From the NCBI RefSeq assembly GCF_013385635.1, contig NZ_JACAPR010000013.1:298894-362893 (forward strand): a stretch of DNA of 64,000 bases, written 5' to 3'. Made by a program: the position numbers and the translations under genes. Under the pieces are notes generated by a model. That model saw only the letters and a program-made list of their open reading frames with translations. It ran no database searches and had not been told where the DNA came from. The stretch is from Pseudomonas gingeri. GTDB taxonomy: Bacteria; Pseudomonadota; Gammaproteobacteria; Pseudomonadales; Pseudomonadaceae. Positions 25,253-33,995 of this stretch are shown in pieces (the stretch's first letter is position 1; every line of letters starts with the position of its first letter).

Positions 25253-25915
25253 ATGTCCCCCGAAGACCAAGAATTGGTTGCGCTGTTTGAAGGCCTGGAT
25301 ACGCCAGGCGTGTCCGATGCCCTGGACAAACTGGGCCTGCCGGGTCAGTGCCTGGGCATCATGCCCCTGGACAACTATCGCCAGGTGGTCGTCGGCCCGG
25401 CCTTCACCGTGCGTTATGTCACCGCCAGTTGCCCACCCGGAACGGTCGGCGACTTTGTCGATGACGTGGCCGAGGGCGATGTGGTGGTCATCGACAATGA
25501 CGGGCGCACCGACTGCACCGTCTGGGGTGACATCATGACCCAATATGCCGGGAGCCAAGGGATTGCGGCGACCGTCATCGACGGCGTCTGCCGGGATGTC
25601 AGCAAGGCGCTGGGCGACGGCTACCCGCTGTTCAGCAAAGGTCGGTTCATGCGCACCGGAAAGGATCGGGTCGAAGTGGAATCGATCAATCAGCCGGTCT
25701 CCATCGGCCAGGCCCGCGTCTGCGCCAGGGACATCGTGATCGCCGATGCCAACGGCGTGGTCATCGTGCCCCGGGACCGCGCCCATCAAGTGGCAACGAC
25801 TGCCCGCGCCATCGAAGGCGTGGAAGCCAGGATCCGTGCCTTGCTCACCGAAGGAAAATCCCTCAGGGAAGCCCGATCGGCACTGGGCTACCACACCCTG
25901 CAACGCAAATCCTGA
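25253..25915 (+). CDS. RraA/HMG-aldolase-family protein
   Basis: A 220-residue protein of the RraA-like fold that includes 4-hydroxy-4-methyl-2-oxoglutarate aldolases. Marks are TPGVSDALDKLG at the N-terminus, the glycine-rich ligand region near VWGDIMTQYAGSQGI, and the active-site-like VIDGVCRDV and ADANGVVIVP. Such proteins cleave oxo-acids produced in aromatic or sugar-acid breakdown. It is the last gene of the MFS-RraA unit, ending before a strong terminator. Confidence 0.85.
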   Translation: MSPEDQELVALFEGLDTPGVSDALDKLGLPGQCLGIMPLDNYRQVVVGPAFTVRYVTASCPPGTVGDFVDDVAEGDVVVIDNDGRTDCTVWGDIMTQYAGSQGIAATVIDGVCRDVSKALGDGYPLFSKGRFMRTGKDRVEVESINQPVSIGQARVCARDIVIADANGVVIVPRDRAHQVATTARAIEGVEARIRALLTEGKSLREARSALGYHTLQRKS

Positions 25916-25942
25916 ACCCTCCCTGCCCCGCTTTCCCCTTTT

Positions 25943-25986
25943 GCCCTCACCGCCTGCCCACGACAGCGCGATGTGAGGGCTTTTTT
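25943..25986 (+). terminator. Intrinsic terminator after the RraA gene
   Basis: GCCCTCAC (25943-25950) pairs perfectly with GTGAGGGC (25973-25980), followed at once by six T residues. It ends the MFS-RraA transcript. Confidence 0.85.
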
Positions 25987-26190
25987 ATACCTGCGATGGC
26001 CGGCGGCGATTTTGCCGGTGAGCCGCTTCATGCTTCGACCTTCACTGCGTCCTTCGCCCCTTGAATGCAGCCCTCCAAGGTCATGCAGATCCGGTCTCAC
26101 GCTGTGCAGAATGCGTCTTGGACCGGCATCCGGTTTTTTTGCAATGATCAATGGGAGGTTTAAACAACGAGCGCCTTAAAGGGGAACTGG

Positions 26191-26484
26191 ATGCAATTCA
26201 TCACGCTATCACGCCGTGTCTCGGAGCGGTTTTCAGACGCCGATTTTGCACCGTTTATTGAAGCCGAAGCGCAACGCGCCAGAGCGCTTTATCTGGAAGG
26301 GTTTATCCGCACCATCTGGCATCGTGGCGATATGGGTGGCGCATGCCTGCTGGTGGAAGCCGAAAGCGAAGATGCTGTTCGCGAAAAGCTGGCAACGTTG
26401 CCGCTGGTCAACAACGGCATGCTGGAAGTGACCTCGGTTGTACCGCTGAAACCTTACGGTGGATTTGGCCCACGGACTGAGTAA
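26191..26484 (+). CDS. Small YciI/muconolactone-isomerase-like protein
   Basis: A 97-residue single-domain protein, MQFITLSRRV at its start, with the pattern of a ferredoxin-like alpha-beta barrel (GGACLLVEAESEDAVREKLA, LPLVNNGMLEVTSVVPLKPY). Related small proteins include muconolactone isomerase-like and YciI-like members. It precedes the aldo/keto reductase gene by 22 nt and is probably co-transcribed with it. Catalytic residues are not evident. Confidence 0.65.
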   Translation: MQFITLSRRVSERFSDADFAPFIEAEAQRARALYLEGFIRTIWHRGDMGGACLLVEAESEDAVREKLATLPLVNNGMLEVTSVVPLKPYGGFGPRTE

Positions 26485-26506
26485 CGGGACACTCGGGAGT
26501 CAATTT

Positions 26507-27502
26507 ATGCAATTCGTCAAGTTGGGCAATACCGGGCTGGATGTCTCTCGCCTCTGCCTCGGGTGCATGACATTCGGTGAGGCCACTGCCGGCACTCACG
26601 CCTGGACATTGGGAGAAGCGGCGAGTCGACCGATCTTCAAGCACGCGGTCGACCAGGGCATCAATTTTTTCGACACGGCAAACAGCTACTCCGCCGGCAC
26701 ATCGGAAATCATCGTCGGGAAGCTGCTGAAGGAGTTCACTCGCCGCGATGAAACCGTCGTTGCGACCAAGGTCTTCTTCCCCGCCGGCATGGGGCAAGGC
26801 ACGGCCAGGCCGAACGAGAAAGGCCTTTCCCGCAAGGCTATCCTGGCGAGTATCGATGCCAGCCTCATGCGCCTGGGTCTGGATTACGTCGACCTGTATC
26901 AGGTTCATCGCTGGGACTACCACACGCCCATCGAAGTGACCATGGAGGCCTTGCACGATGTGGTAAAAGCCGGCAAGGCTCGCTACATCGGCGCTTCGTC
27001 GATGTTCGCCTGGCAGTTCGCAAAGGCTCAGGAAGTGGCCCGGGCCAACCGCTGGACGCCCTTCGTATCGATGCAAAACTACCTCAACCTGATCTACCGG
27101 GAAGAGGAACGCGAGATGATTCCGCTGTGCATGGACCAAGGTGTCGCCCTGATGCCATGGAGCCCCCTGGCAAGAGGTCGACTGACCAGGCCTCACGGCC
27201 AACAGACCGCGCGCAGCCAATCTGACGAGTTCGGCAAGTCCGTGCTGGATGCGACCGACCTCGTTGACAGTCAGGTCATTGGCGCTGTCGAGCAGATAGC
27301 CAGGGAACGAGGCGTGCCGATGGCACAAGTTGCACTGGCCTGGGTGCTAGGCCATCGCGGGGTCTCGTCCCCCATCGTCGGAGCATCCAGGTCGGCCCAG
27401 CTGGACGACGCCGTCGCCGCGCTGGACATCCAGCTGACCCAGCATGAAGTTGAGCAACTTGAAGCGTTGTACGTTCCTCATGCCGTGACCGGCTATCGCT
27501 GA
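26507..27502 (+). CDS. Aldo/keto reductase
   Basis: A 331-residue NADPH-dependent reductase. ATG 26507 follows a CGGGAG site and gives MQFVKLGNTGLDVSRLCLGC. The catalytic tetrad can be read as Asp and Tyr in FFDTANSYSAG, Lys in VATKVFF and His in YQVHRWD. The length and sequence resemble the YajO/general stress 69 type AKR11-12 group. The stop overlaps the convergent LysR gene by 10 nt. Confidence 0.92.
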   Translation: MQFVKLGNTGLDVSRLCLGCMTFGEATAGTHAWTLGEAASRPIFKHAVDQGINFFDTANSYSAGTSEIIVGKLLKEFTRRDETVVATKVFFPAGMGQGTARPNEKGLSRKAILASIDASLMRLGLDYVDLYQVHRWDYHTPIEVTMEALHDVVKAGKARYIGASSMFAWQFAKAQEVARANRWTPFVSMQNYLNLIYREEEREMIPLCMDQGVALMPWSPLARGRLTRPHGQQTARSQSDEFGKSVLDATDLVDSQVIGAVEQIARERGVPMAQVALAWVLGHRGVSSPIVGASRSAQLDDAVAALDIQLTQHEVEQLEALYVPHAVTGYR

Positions 27503-28395
27503 ACCGGACTGTCGCAGGACGCCAGAAGCTTGCTCAAGAAACCCACAAGTGGCTTGGCGTCCCCCTTCCTCCAAATGGCGTAGACACTGATTCTCACCGG
27601 ATACCAGGGAATCTCGCGGCATACAACGCTGTCGGCCAGCAGATCGCGCAGGCTGGCTTGAACGACCGTGATCCCCAGGCCGGCAGCCACCAGCCGCAAG
27701 ACGGCCAACAGGTCATTGGCCTCCGTCCTGATGTCAGGCGAGAAACCACACGCCGCGCAGTTCTCCAGAAAGCGCCGCCTGGCGGCCGGATTGCGTGATT
27801 GCGCCAGCGAAACCCAGCGCTGGCCATTCAAGTCCCGGGGAGCAATCTCTGCCCGCGTAGCCAAGGGATGGTGCTTGCCGAGCACCAGCAACAGCGCCTC
27901 GTTGGACACCTCCGCGCAGTCGATGTCTGCGCGATCGGGCGCGGCATAAACCAGGCCGAAATCGATCGCCTTGTTGAGCAGCGCTTCGACTTGTTGCGCA
28001 GAGCTCATCGGACGAATGTCGAACGTGGCCGACTGATGAGCCGCTTGCAGATCCGCCAGCGCACGCGGCAGTACATTGGAGTGCAAGGCCCCCTCTACAT
28101 ACCCCACGGCAATGTGGCCGGTTTCACCCCGCGCAATGCTGCGCGCGGCCTGGGCGACTTCAGCGGCATGCGCGACCAGGCCACGGGCCTCGCTCAGGAA
28201 AAGGCGGCCCTCGCCAGTCAATTGCATGCGCTGGCGTGTGCGCTCGAACAATCGCAACCCCAGTTGTGCTTCAAGCTGGATGATCTGGCGACTCAGGGGC
28301 GACTGCGAAATATGCAGGCGACTGGCGGCCTGCCCGACATTTTCGGTTTCGGCGACGGCGATAAAGGCCACGAGCAGTCGAAGATCCAGGGTCAT
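27493..28395 (-). CDS. LysR-family regulator (CatR/BenM-like group)
   Basis: A 300-residue regulator: helix-turn-helix ENVGQAASRLHISQSPLSRQ near residues 19-38, effector domain from about 90. The N-terminus LDLRLLVAFIAVAETENVGQ resembles the HcaR/CatR-like LysR group. It is convergent with the aldo/keto reductase gene and may regulate it or a distant target. Confidence 0.9.
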   Translation of the reverse strand: MTLDLRLLVAFIAVAETENVGQAASRLHISQSPLSRQIIQLEAQLGLRLFERTRQRMQLTGEGRLFLSEARGLVAHAAEVAQAARSIARGETGHIAVGYVEGALHSNVLPRALADLQAAHQSATFDIRPMSSAQQVEALLNKAIDFGLVYAAPDRADIDCAEVSNEALLLVLGKHHPLATRAEIAPRDLNGQRWVSLAQSRNPAARRRFLENCAACGFSPDIRTEANDLLAVLRLVAAGLGITVVQASLRDLLADSVVCREIPWYPVRISVYAIWRKGDAKPLVGFLSKLLASCDSPVQR

Positions 28396-28474
28396 GCGAA
28401 TCAGGTCTCAAGAGGTGTCGAACTGTACGGCCATTGGAGCGCCGACCTGGCTGGCGGCAATCAAGCGAGCGGTT

Positions 28475-28669
28475 TCAGTCCTGGAGATTTTCCGCCAGGA
28501 AGGCAACCAGTTCCATGGGGCTGCGGCTGTTGATCACGTTGTAGATCAGGTCGCGCTTGCCTCGCGGCAGCTTCTTCACACAGCTCTTGGCCGATGCCCG
28601 CACCGCATCATCCGTACCATGGATACGCGCGGCCAGTAGCAGGATGAGGACAGCGTCAGTCAGGTTCAT
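28475..28669 (-). CDS. Small conserved-looking protein
   Basis: A 64-residue helical protein (MNLTDAVLILLLAARIHGTD at the start, KKLPRGKRDLIYNVINS in the middle). No function recognised. An ordered amphipathic pattern and a normal ATG argue for a real gene, but the support is modest. Confidence 0.5.
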   Translation of the reverse strand: MNLTDAVLILLLAARIHGTDDAVRASAKSCVKKLPRGKRDLIYNVINSRSPMELVAFLAENLQD

Positions 28670-28744
28670 GGATCAGTGGCTCGGTCGATCTGGACGAGAG
28701 TGTATCGGCTATCACCGGATTTTCTCCAGTCTCAGCCAATGCCC

Positions 28745-29245
28745 TTACTCCTTGCTCGATTTGGGTATCGCAATACGGCTACTGGCCTTGACCTCGCGTA
28801 AGGCCAGGCTGGACTGGATGGATGCAATGCCCATCTGCCGCCGGAGCACCTGCTCGATAAAGTCACTGTAGCTATCAAGATCCTCTGCCAATACTTGCAG
28901 CACGTAATCGGCATCCCCGGTGATCTTGTGACAGGACAACACTTCGGGCAATTGCGCAATCACCGCCTCGAAGGCGTCCGGCGCATGATCGGCATGGGTG
29001 GAAAAGCGGATGTGCACGAAGGCCATGATATCCAACCCCAACAGGCGTCGATCAAGGTTGGCCTGGTAGCCCTTGATGACGCCCGCCTCTTCCATTCGCT
29101 TACGCCGCCGCCAGCAGGGCGTCAGGCTCAACGACAAGCGCTCGCTGAGCTCGGCATTGGAGATGCTCGCATCGTCCTGCAGCAACGTGAGTATCGCCAG
29201 GTCGGTCTCGTCGAGACTGATGCGCTTGGATAATTTTTTCTGCAT
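28745..29245 (-). CDS. Lrp/AsnC-family regulator
   Basis: A 166-residue regulator. ATG 29245 follows a CAGGAG site. The helix-turn-helix is in LDETDLAILTLLQDDASISN followed by LSERLSLSLTPCWRRRKRME, and the RAM effector domain in VLSCHKITGDADYVLQVLA. The TPCWRR form is that of the BkdR/PutR-like local Lrp regulators. It is divergent from the deacetylase-cyclodeaminase-permease unit at 29356-33005 and probably activates it in response to an amino acid. Confidence 0.92.
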   Translation of the reverse strand: MQKKLSKRISLDETDLAILTLLQDDASISNAELSERLSLSLTPCWRRRKRMEEAGVIKGYQANLDRRLLGLDIMAFVHIRFSTHADHAPDAFEAVIAQLPEVLSCHKITGDADYVLQVLAEDLDSYSDFIEQVLRRQMGIASIQSSLALREVKASSRIAIPKSSKE

Positions 29246-29355
29246 ACCACCACTCCTGGGTAAAAATTCCTGAAAAATCTGGAAAATCACGAACACAAAG
29301 CAAAGAAATCGCAGTCCGTCCAGAACAAAATATTCGAACCGGCTTACATTAACGG

Positions 29356-30399
29356 ATGCGCAGAATGTTTACAGTTTTCAGTGATTCCCACCGCCTGCAC
29401 CACGGCACCGAATTGAAAGATGGCGTGCTCAAGCCGTCGTTCGAACAGCCCAGTCGAGCCGATACGGTCCATAGTCGAGTCAAGCAGGCAGGCCTCGGCC
29501 AGATCATCGAACCGCGTGCGTTTGACCGCTCGTGTTACGTCAACGCCCACAGCGAACGCTACGTCAGCTTCCTGGAAAGCGCCTGGGCAGAATGGTGTAC
29601 GAGCGGGCGTACTCATGATGCCCTGCCACTGGTGTGGCCAGTGCGTGATCTGGCCAACGAGCAAGTGCCGACGTTCATCGATGGCAAGCTCGGTTTCTAT
29701 GCCATGGACGCCGGCTCGCCGATTACCGCCACCACCTGGCAAGCGGTAAAGACCAGTGCCGATATCGCCCTCACCGGCCTGACGCTGATCGATGAAGGCC
29801 ACGACAGTGCCTTCGCCCTGTGCCGCCCGCCCGGCCATCACGCCGCGCGTGAGTACATGGGCGGCTACTGCTATCTGAACAACGCCGCCATTGCCGCGCA
29901 GCAGGCCATTACCCAGGGCGCCCGGCGTGTCGCGGTGCTGGACGTCGACTTTCATCACGGCAACGGTACGCAGAACATTTTCTACGGGCGCAGCGACGTC
30001 ATGTTTGTCTCGCTGCACGGCGAGCCGTCGGTGTCCTATCCATACTACTCGGGCCACAACCACGAAGTCGGCGCAGGCCACGGCGAAGGGTACAACCTGA
30101 ACTATCCGATGCCGAAGAACACCACCTGGGAAAGCTACCGTAACGCCCTGCTCCACGCCTGCGGAAAGCTCCAGCAATTTGCCCCTGAAGTGCTGGTCAT
30201 TTCATTGGGTGTCGACACGTTCAAGGACGATCCCATCAGCCACTTCCTGCTGGAAAGCAAAGACTTCATCGGCATCGGCGAGCTGATCGCGGGTGTGGGC
30301 TGCCCCACGCTGTTCGTGATGGAAGGTGGCTACATGGTCGATGAAATCGGGATCAATGCGGTCAACGTGCTGCAAGGTTACGAGAGCAAACGCGCCTGA
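29356..30399 (+). CDS. Histone-deacetylase-fold enzyme, acetylpolyamine amidohydrolase-like
   Basis: A 347-residue zinc deacetylase; ATG 29365 (MFTVFSDSHRLHH) is an alternative start and fits the family better. Visible active-site parts are the His pair in RPPGHHAAREYMGG, the zinc ligands Asp and His in VLDVDFHHGNGT, and Asp in SLGVDTFKDD. The N-terminal FSDSHRLHHGTELKDG is typical of bacterial acetylpolyamine amidohydrolases. With ornithine cyclodeaminase and a permease next door, a likely role is removing an acyl group from an acylated diamine or diamino acid. The substrate is inferred. Confidence 0.9.
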   Translation: MRRMFTVFSDSHRLHHGTELKDGVLKPSFEQPSRADTVHSRVKQAGLGQIIEPRAFDRSCYVNAHSERYVSFLESAWAEWCTSGRTHDALPLVWPVRDLANEQVPTFIDGKLGFYAMDAGSPITATTWQAVKTSADIALTGLTLIDEGHDSAFALCRPPGHHAAREYMGGYCYLNNAAIAAQQAITQGARRVAVLDVDFHHGNGTQNIFYGRSDVMFVSLHGEPSVSYPYYSGHNHEVGAGHGEGYNLNYPMPKNTTWESYRNALLHACGKLQQFAPEVLVISLGVDTFKDDPISHFLLESKDFIGIGELIAGVGCPTLFVMEGGYMVDEIGINAVNVLQGYESKRA

Positions 30400-30449
30400 A
30401 TCCTCCTCTGAGTCGCAGCGTTTCAACTATTGAACCGGAGAATAAAAAC

Positions 30450-31499
30450 ATGACGCTTTTCATAGACGTCGATCATGCCGCACGCCTGTTCGCCACCGTA
30501 GGCATCCGCCGGGCAATCCGCGAGATGGCCGCTTACATCGAAGCGGACTATGCACGCTGGGCACAGTTTGATAAGTCGCCTCGCACCGCCAATCATTCGG
30601 TCAACGGCGTGATCGAGTTGATGCCGACCGACGATGGCCAACAGTACTCGTTCAAATACGTGAACGGCCACCCGGACAACGGTCAAAGCCATTTGCTGAC
30701 GGTCATGGCTTTCGGTGTGCTGGCCGATGTCCACAGTGGCTATCCAACCTTGCTCAGCGAACTGACGCTCACCACCGCCGTGCGCACTGCCGCGACCTCC
30801 GCCCTCGTCGCGCAGTCCCTGGCGCGCCCGGATGCAAGCGTCATGGCAATCATCGGCAATGGTGCCCAGAGCGAATTTCAGGCCCTGGCCTTCCACGAAA
30901 TGCTGTCCATCCAGGAAATCCGCCTTTTCGATATCGATCGCGACGCTTCACTCAAGTTGAAGCATAACCTGTCAGCCTTCCCGGCTATCAAGGTGATTCT
31001 GGCCAACTCGGTCCAGGAAGCGGTCAAGGGCGCGCACATCGTCACCACGGTCACGGCAGACAAGGCCCATGCAACGATTCTGATGCCCGAGATGATAGAG
31101 CCCGGCATGCATATCAACGCCGTCGGCGGTGACTGCCCGGGGAAAACCGAACTGCATGCCGACATCCTGCGCAATGCCCGGGTCATCGTTGAGTTTGAAG
31201 CGCAAACCCGGATTGAAGGCGATATTCAACAATTGGCGGCCGACTTTCCCGTCGTCGAGTTCTTCCGAATTGTTCAGGGCGAAGTCCCCGGCCGCGAGAA
31301 TGACGCACAGGTCACCGTTTTCGATTCGGTGGGTTTTGCCCTGGAAGACTTTTCATCACTGCGCTACATGCACGACCTGGCGCGGGAACATGCCATCGGT
31401 GAGCGCATCCATCTGGTGCCGACGCCCGCCAACATCAAAAACCTCTACCAACTGCTTGATCAGCCAGTAGCGACCTCGCGCCTGCGCACCGTCGGCTGA
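30450..31499 (+). CDS. Ornithine cyclodeaminase family enzyme
   Basis: A 349-residue member of the OCD/mu-crystallin family. The NAD-binding motif is VMAIIGNGAQSEFQALAF (around residue 130). The substrate-binding aspartate region AVGGDCPGKTELHADIL and the earlier KYVNGHPDNG are characteristic of true ornithine cyclodeaminases (ornithine to proline plus ammonia). It follows the deacetylase gene by 50 nt. Together they could convert an N-acylated ornithine to proline. Confidence 0.92.
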   Translation: MTLFIDVDHAARLFATVGIRRAIREMAAYIEADYARWAQFDKSPRTANHSVNGVIELMPTDDGQQYSFKYVNGHPDNGQSHLLTVMAFGVLADVHSGYPTLLSELTLTTAVRTAATSALVAQSLARPDASVMAIIGNGAQSEFQALAFHEMLSIQEIRLFDIDRDASLKLKHNLSAFPAIKVILANSVQEAVKGAHIVTTVTADKAHATILMPEMIEPGMHINAVGGDCPGKTELHADILRNARVIVEFEAQTRIEGDIQQLAADFPVVEFFRIVQGEVPGRENDAQVTVFDSVGFALEDFSSLRYMHDLAREHAIGERIHLVPTPANIKNLYQLLDQPVATSRLRTVG

Positions 31500-31592
31500 T
31501 CGCCAGCGTCAGTAGCCGTTGCATCCCAGACAAGAACGCCAGACATCCACTTTCTGCCAAAACTCAAAAACATAAAACCAAGAGGTTTTGCA

Positions 31593-33005
31593 ATGAAATC
31601 GACTCCGTCCGGGCTGGCTGAACAGCCCGCGCTGCAGCGCACGCTCAGCAATCGTCACATTCAGTTGATGGCCATGGGAGGTGCCATCGGTACCGGTCTG
31701 TTCATGGGCTCCGGAAAGATCATTGCCCTCTCCGGCACCTCGATCATCCTCATCTACATGATCATCGGTCTGTTCGTCTACTTCGTCATGCGTGCCATGG
31801 GCGAGTTGCTGCTCTCCAACCTGAACTTCAAAAGCTTCGCGGATTTTGCCGGTGCCTACCTCGGCCCGAGAGCGGCTTTCTTCCTCGGCTGGTCGTACTG
31901 GCTGAGCTGGAGCGTCGCCGTGGTGGGCGATGCGGTGGTGGTCGGCGGGTTCTTCCAGTACTGGTTCCCCGACGTACCCGCCTGGATCCCGGCCGTCGCG
32001 ATGCTACTGACGCTGTTCGCCCTGAACGTACTCACCGTCAGGCTTTTCGGTGAAGTGGAGTTCTGGTTCGCGATCATCAAGATCATTGCAGTCGTGACCT
32101 TGATTGGCGTGAGCCTGGTGCTGATTGCCAGCGCCTTCGTCTCACCCAGCGGCGTCACTGCCTCCCTGAGCCATCTGCTGGATAAACAGGCCGCCTTCCC
32201 CAACGGTCTGTTCGGTTTTTTTGCCGGTTTCCAGATGGCCATCTTCTCCTTTGCCGGCACCGAGTTGATCGGTACCGCTGCCGCCGAAACCCGCTCTCCC
32301 GAGAAGACCCTGCCCAAAGCCATCAACTCGATTCCGCTGCGGATCATCCTGTTTTATGTGCTGGCACTGGCCTGCATCATTGCGGTGACATCCTGGCAGC
32401 AGGTTTCGCCCAGCAAGAGCCCCTTCGTCGAACTGTTTCTGGTGGCAGGGTTTCCCGCGGCGGCCGGCATCGTCAACTTTGTGGTGCTGACGTCTGCCGC
32501 CTCATCGGCCAACAGTGGCGTATTTTCATCCAGTCGCATGCTGTTTGGATTGGCCAGCCATGACAATGCTCCAGGAGCTTTTCGGCGATTGTCGGGAAAC
32601 AGTGTGCCGTTGCCGAGCCTGGCGTTCACCACACTGCTGATGCTGGTGGGCGTGCTGTTGCTGTTCATCGTTCCAGAAGTCATGACCGCCTTCACCATCG
32701 TCTCTACGGTGTCGGCGATCCTGGTGATTTTCACTTGGTCGACCATCCTGGCTTCGTACATTGCCTATCGCAAAAAACGGCCCGACCTGCATGCACAATC
32801 CGCCTACAAGATGCCTGGCGGCGTGCCGATGGCCTGGTTCTCCCTGGCGTTCCTGGGCTTTGTTCTATGTCTGCTGGCGTTAAGGCCTGACACCCGTATT
32901 GCCTTGATGGTCATGCCAGGGTGGTTTATCTGGTTGGCCATTGCCTACCAGTTGACCCGCGCCAGGAGGCCCAAACTAGCTACTGGTTACTTACCCAGAT
33001 TCTGA
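31593..33005 (+). CDS. Amino-acid permease (APC, CycA/AAT type)
   Basis: A 470-residue secondary carrier with 12 membrane segments. The start region LQRTLSNRHIQLMAMGGAIG and the GTGLFMGSG motif are those of the AAT subfamily, which includes the D-serine/D-alanine/glycine and proline-type permeases. ATG 31593 follows AAGAGG. It ends the Lrp-controlled unit and likely brings in the substrate of the deacetylase or cyclodeaminase. The convergent small gene overlaps its last 19 nt. Confidence 0.93.
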   Translation: MKSTPSGLAEQPALQRTLSNRHIQLMAMGGAIGTGLFMGSGKIIALSGTSIILIYMIIGLFVYFVMRAMGELLLSNLNFKSFADFAGAYLGPRAAFFLGWSYWLSWSVAVVGDAVVVGGFFQYWFPDVPAWIPAVAMLLTLFALNVLTVRLFGEVEFWFAIIKIIAVVTLIGVSLVLIASAFVSPSGVTASLSHLLDKQAAFPNGLFGFFAGFQMAIFSFAGTELIGTAAAETRSPEKTLPKAINSIPLRIILFYVLALACIIAVTSWQQVSPSKSPFVELFLVAGFPAAAGIVNFVVLTSAASSANSGVFSSSRMLFGLASHDNAPGAFRRLSGNSVPLPSLAFTTLLMLVGVLLLFIVPEVMTAFTIVSTVSAILVIFTWSTILASYIAYRKKRPDLHAQSAYKMPGGVPMAWFSLAFLGFVLCLLALRPDTRIALMVMPGWFIWLAIAYQLTRARRPKLATGYLPRF

Positions 33006-33250
33006 CTCATCAAGTTATCCAGAACAGGGAGTTCGTTGGCGGCCTGCCATTCATGCAAATGCTTGCAACCTTCACTATTAACTTCCGCGAGGTTGCTGCG
33101 CGGGTCGCATAGCGTCAACCACTTTTGCCGCAGGGACGGGTACTTTATGAAGTCTTCCCTGGCAGGTGGTTGACCACCGGATAACCGCAGGATTGACAAC
33201 ACTACAAGCGCGGACGCGCCAACGCCGATAGAGCATTTTTTGTAATTCAT
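32987..33250 (-). CDS. Small exported protein, possibly EexN-like
   Basis: An 87-residue protein with a basic N-terminus and hydrophobic segment (KKCSIGVGASALVVLSILRL), then a soluble tail with two cysteines. The pattern DFIKYPSLRQKWLTLC and a later GC recalls small exported entry-exclusion (EexN-like) proteins of conjugative elements, which share a hP-x-x-R...C...C pattern. The match is from memory and weak. It may simply be a hypothetical secreted protein. Confidence 0.45.
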   Translation of the reverse strand: MNYKKCSIGVGASALVVLSILRLSGGQPPAREDFIKYPSLRQKWLTLCDPRSNLAEVNSEGCKHLHEWQAANELPVLDNLMSQNLGK

Positions 33251-33463
33251 ATATCAGCTTTCCATACAGTAGAAACTCTCGTCCTCTTGAATAAGTAGCA
33301 CTAATAACCACTACTCACTGTTCAGGACACAGAGCGACTATATGAGCTGAATGGATCGGCAAAAAGATCCACTTTCGACGCATTTCATAGAGCCATTCAT
33401 CCATACTGGATGTCCGGAACAGAAACCCCCATCTGTTCCGACTTCCCGTACTTTTCTCGGATG

Positions 33464-33504
33464 CCTCAGGCTGTTTAGCCTGAGGATACCCGTCCGCTGG
33501 GTAT
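33464..33504. terminator. Two abutting hairpins between permease and RidA genes
   Basis: CCTCAGGCT/AGCCTGAGG (33464-33485, loop GTTT) is followed without a gap by ATACCC/GGGTAT (33486-33504). Neither has a T-run, so factor-independent termination is doubtful; they may protect mRNA ends. The surrounding interval 33251-33554 holds no gene I can support. Confidence 0.45.
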
Positions 33505-33554
33505 CGGAAATCACGCCAATTTTCATTTCGGTTCCAGGGCGGATTTCGGTCTTT

Positions 33555-33971
33555 CTATTTGTGCTTAGGGTTGAAACACACCAGGTCAATTTCTACCAGC
33601 GCCTTGCGCCCCAGCCGGGTGACCCCCACGGTGGTACGCGACGGTAGTTTTTGCGGATTATTGAAATGCTCCACGTACACCCGGTTGAACGCCGCGAAGT
33701 CGTTGTCGTAGTCGCTCAGGTAGATGCGCACAAACAGGGTGTCATCCAGACTGTAACCGGCATGGTCGACGATGCGCCGCAGGTTCTCGAAACACAGCTG
33801 CGCCTGCGCTTCGATACCGTCACGCAGCTCGGCGGTGGGGTCGTCAGGGTCGGTGGGCAATTGCCCGGTGACGTACAGCCAGCCATCGGCCTGCACTGCG
33901 TGGGAATACATCGCCGAAGGCGGCGGTGGGCTGGCATTGGGCACAAAGTGATGCAGCGTGTCTTGGGTCAT
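33555..33971 (-). CDS. RidA-family (YjgF) deaminase
   Basis: A 138-residue Rid protein. ATG 33971 follows GAGGA. Marks are AMYSHAVQADGWLYVTGQLP and the arginine in PSRTTVGVTRLGRKALVEID, the arginine being the residue that holds the carboxylate of imine/enamine substrates in active Rid proteins. It hydrolyses reactive 2-aminoacrylate-type intermediates. It is the last gene of the transporter operon, 25 nt after the DUF1116 gene, suggesting that the pathway makes an enamine or imine. Confidence 0.92.
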   Translation of the reverse strand: MTQDTLHHFVPNASPPPPSAMYSHAVQADGWLYVTGQLPTDPDDPTAELRDGIEAQAQLCFENLRRIVDHAGYSLDDTLFVRIYLSDYDNDFAAFNRVYVEHFNNPQKLPSRTTVGVTRLGRKALVEIDLVCFNPKHK

Positions 33972-33995
33972 TCGTAGAGTCCTCAAGCAGAAAAG

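Noticed and set aside
26408..27328. A 306-codon minus-strand frame
   Set aside because: Antisense shadow of the aldo/keto reductase, whose catalytic residues are intact.
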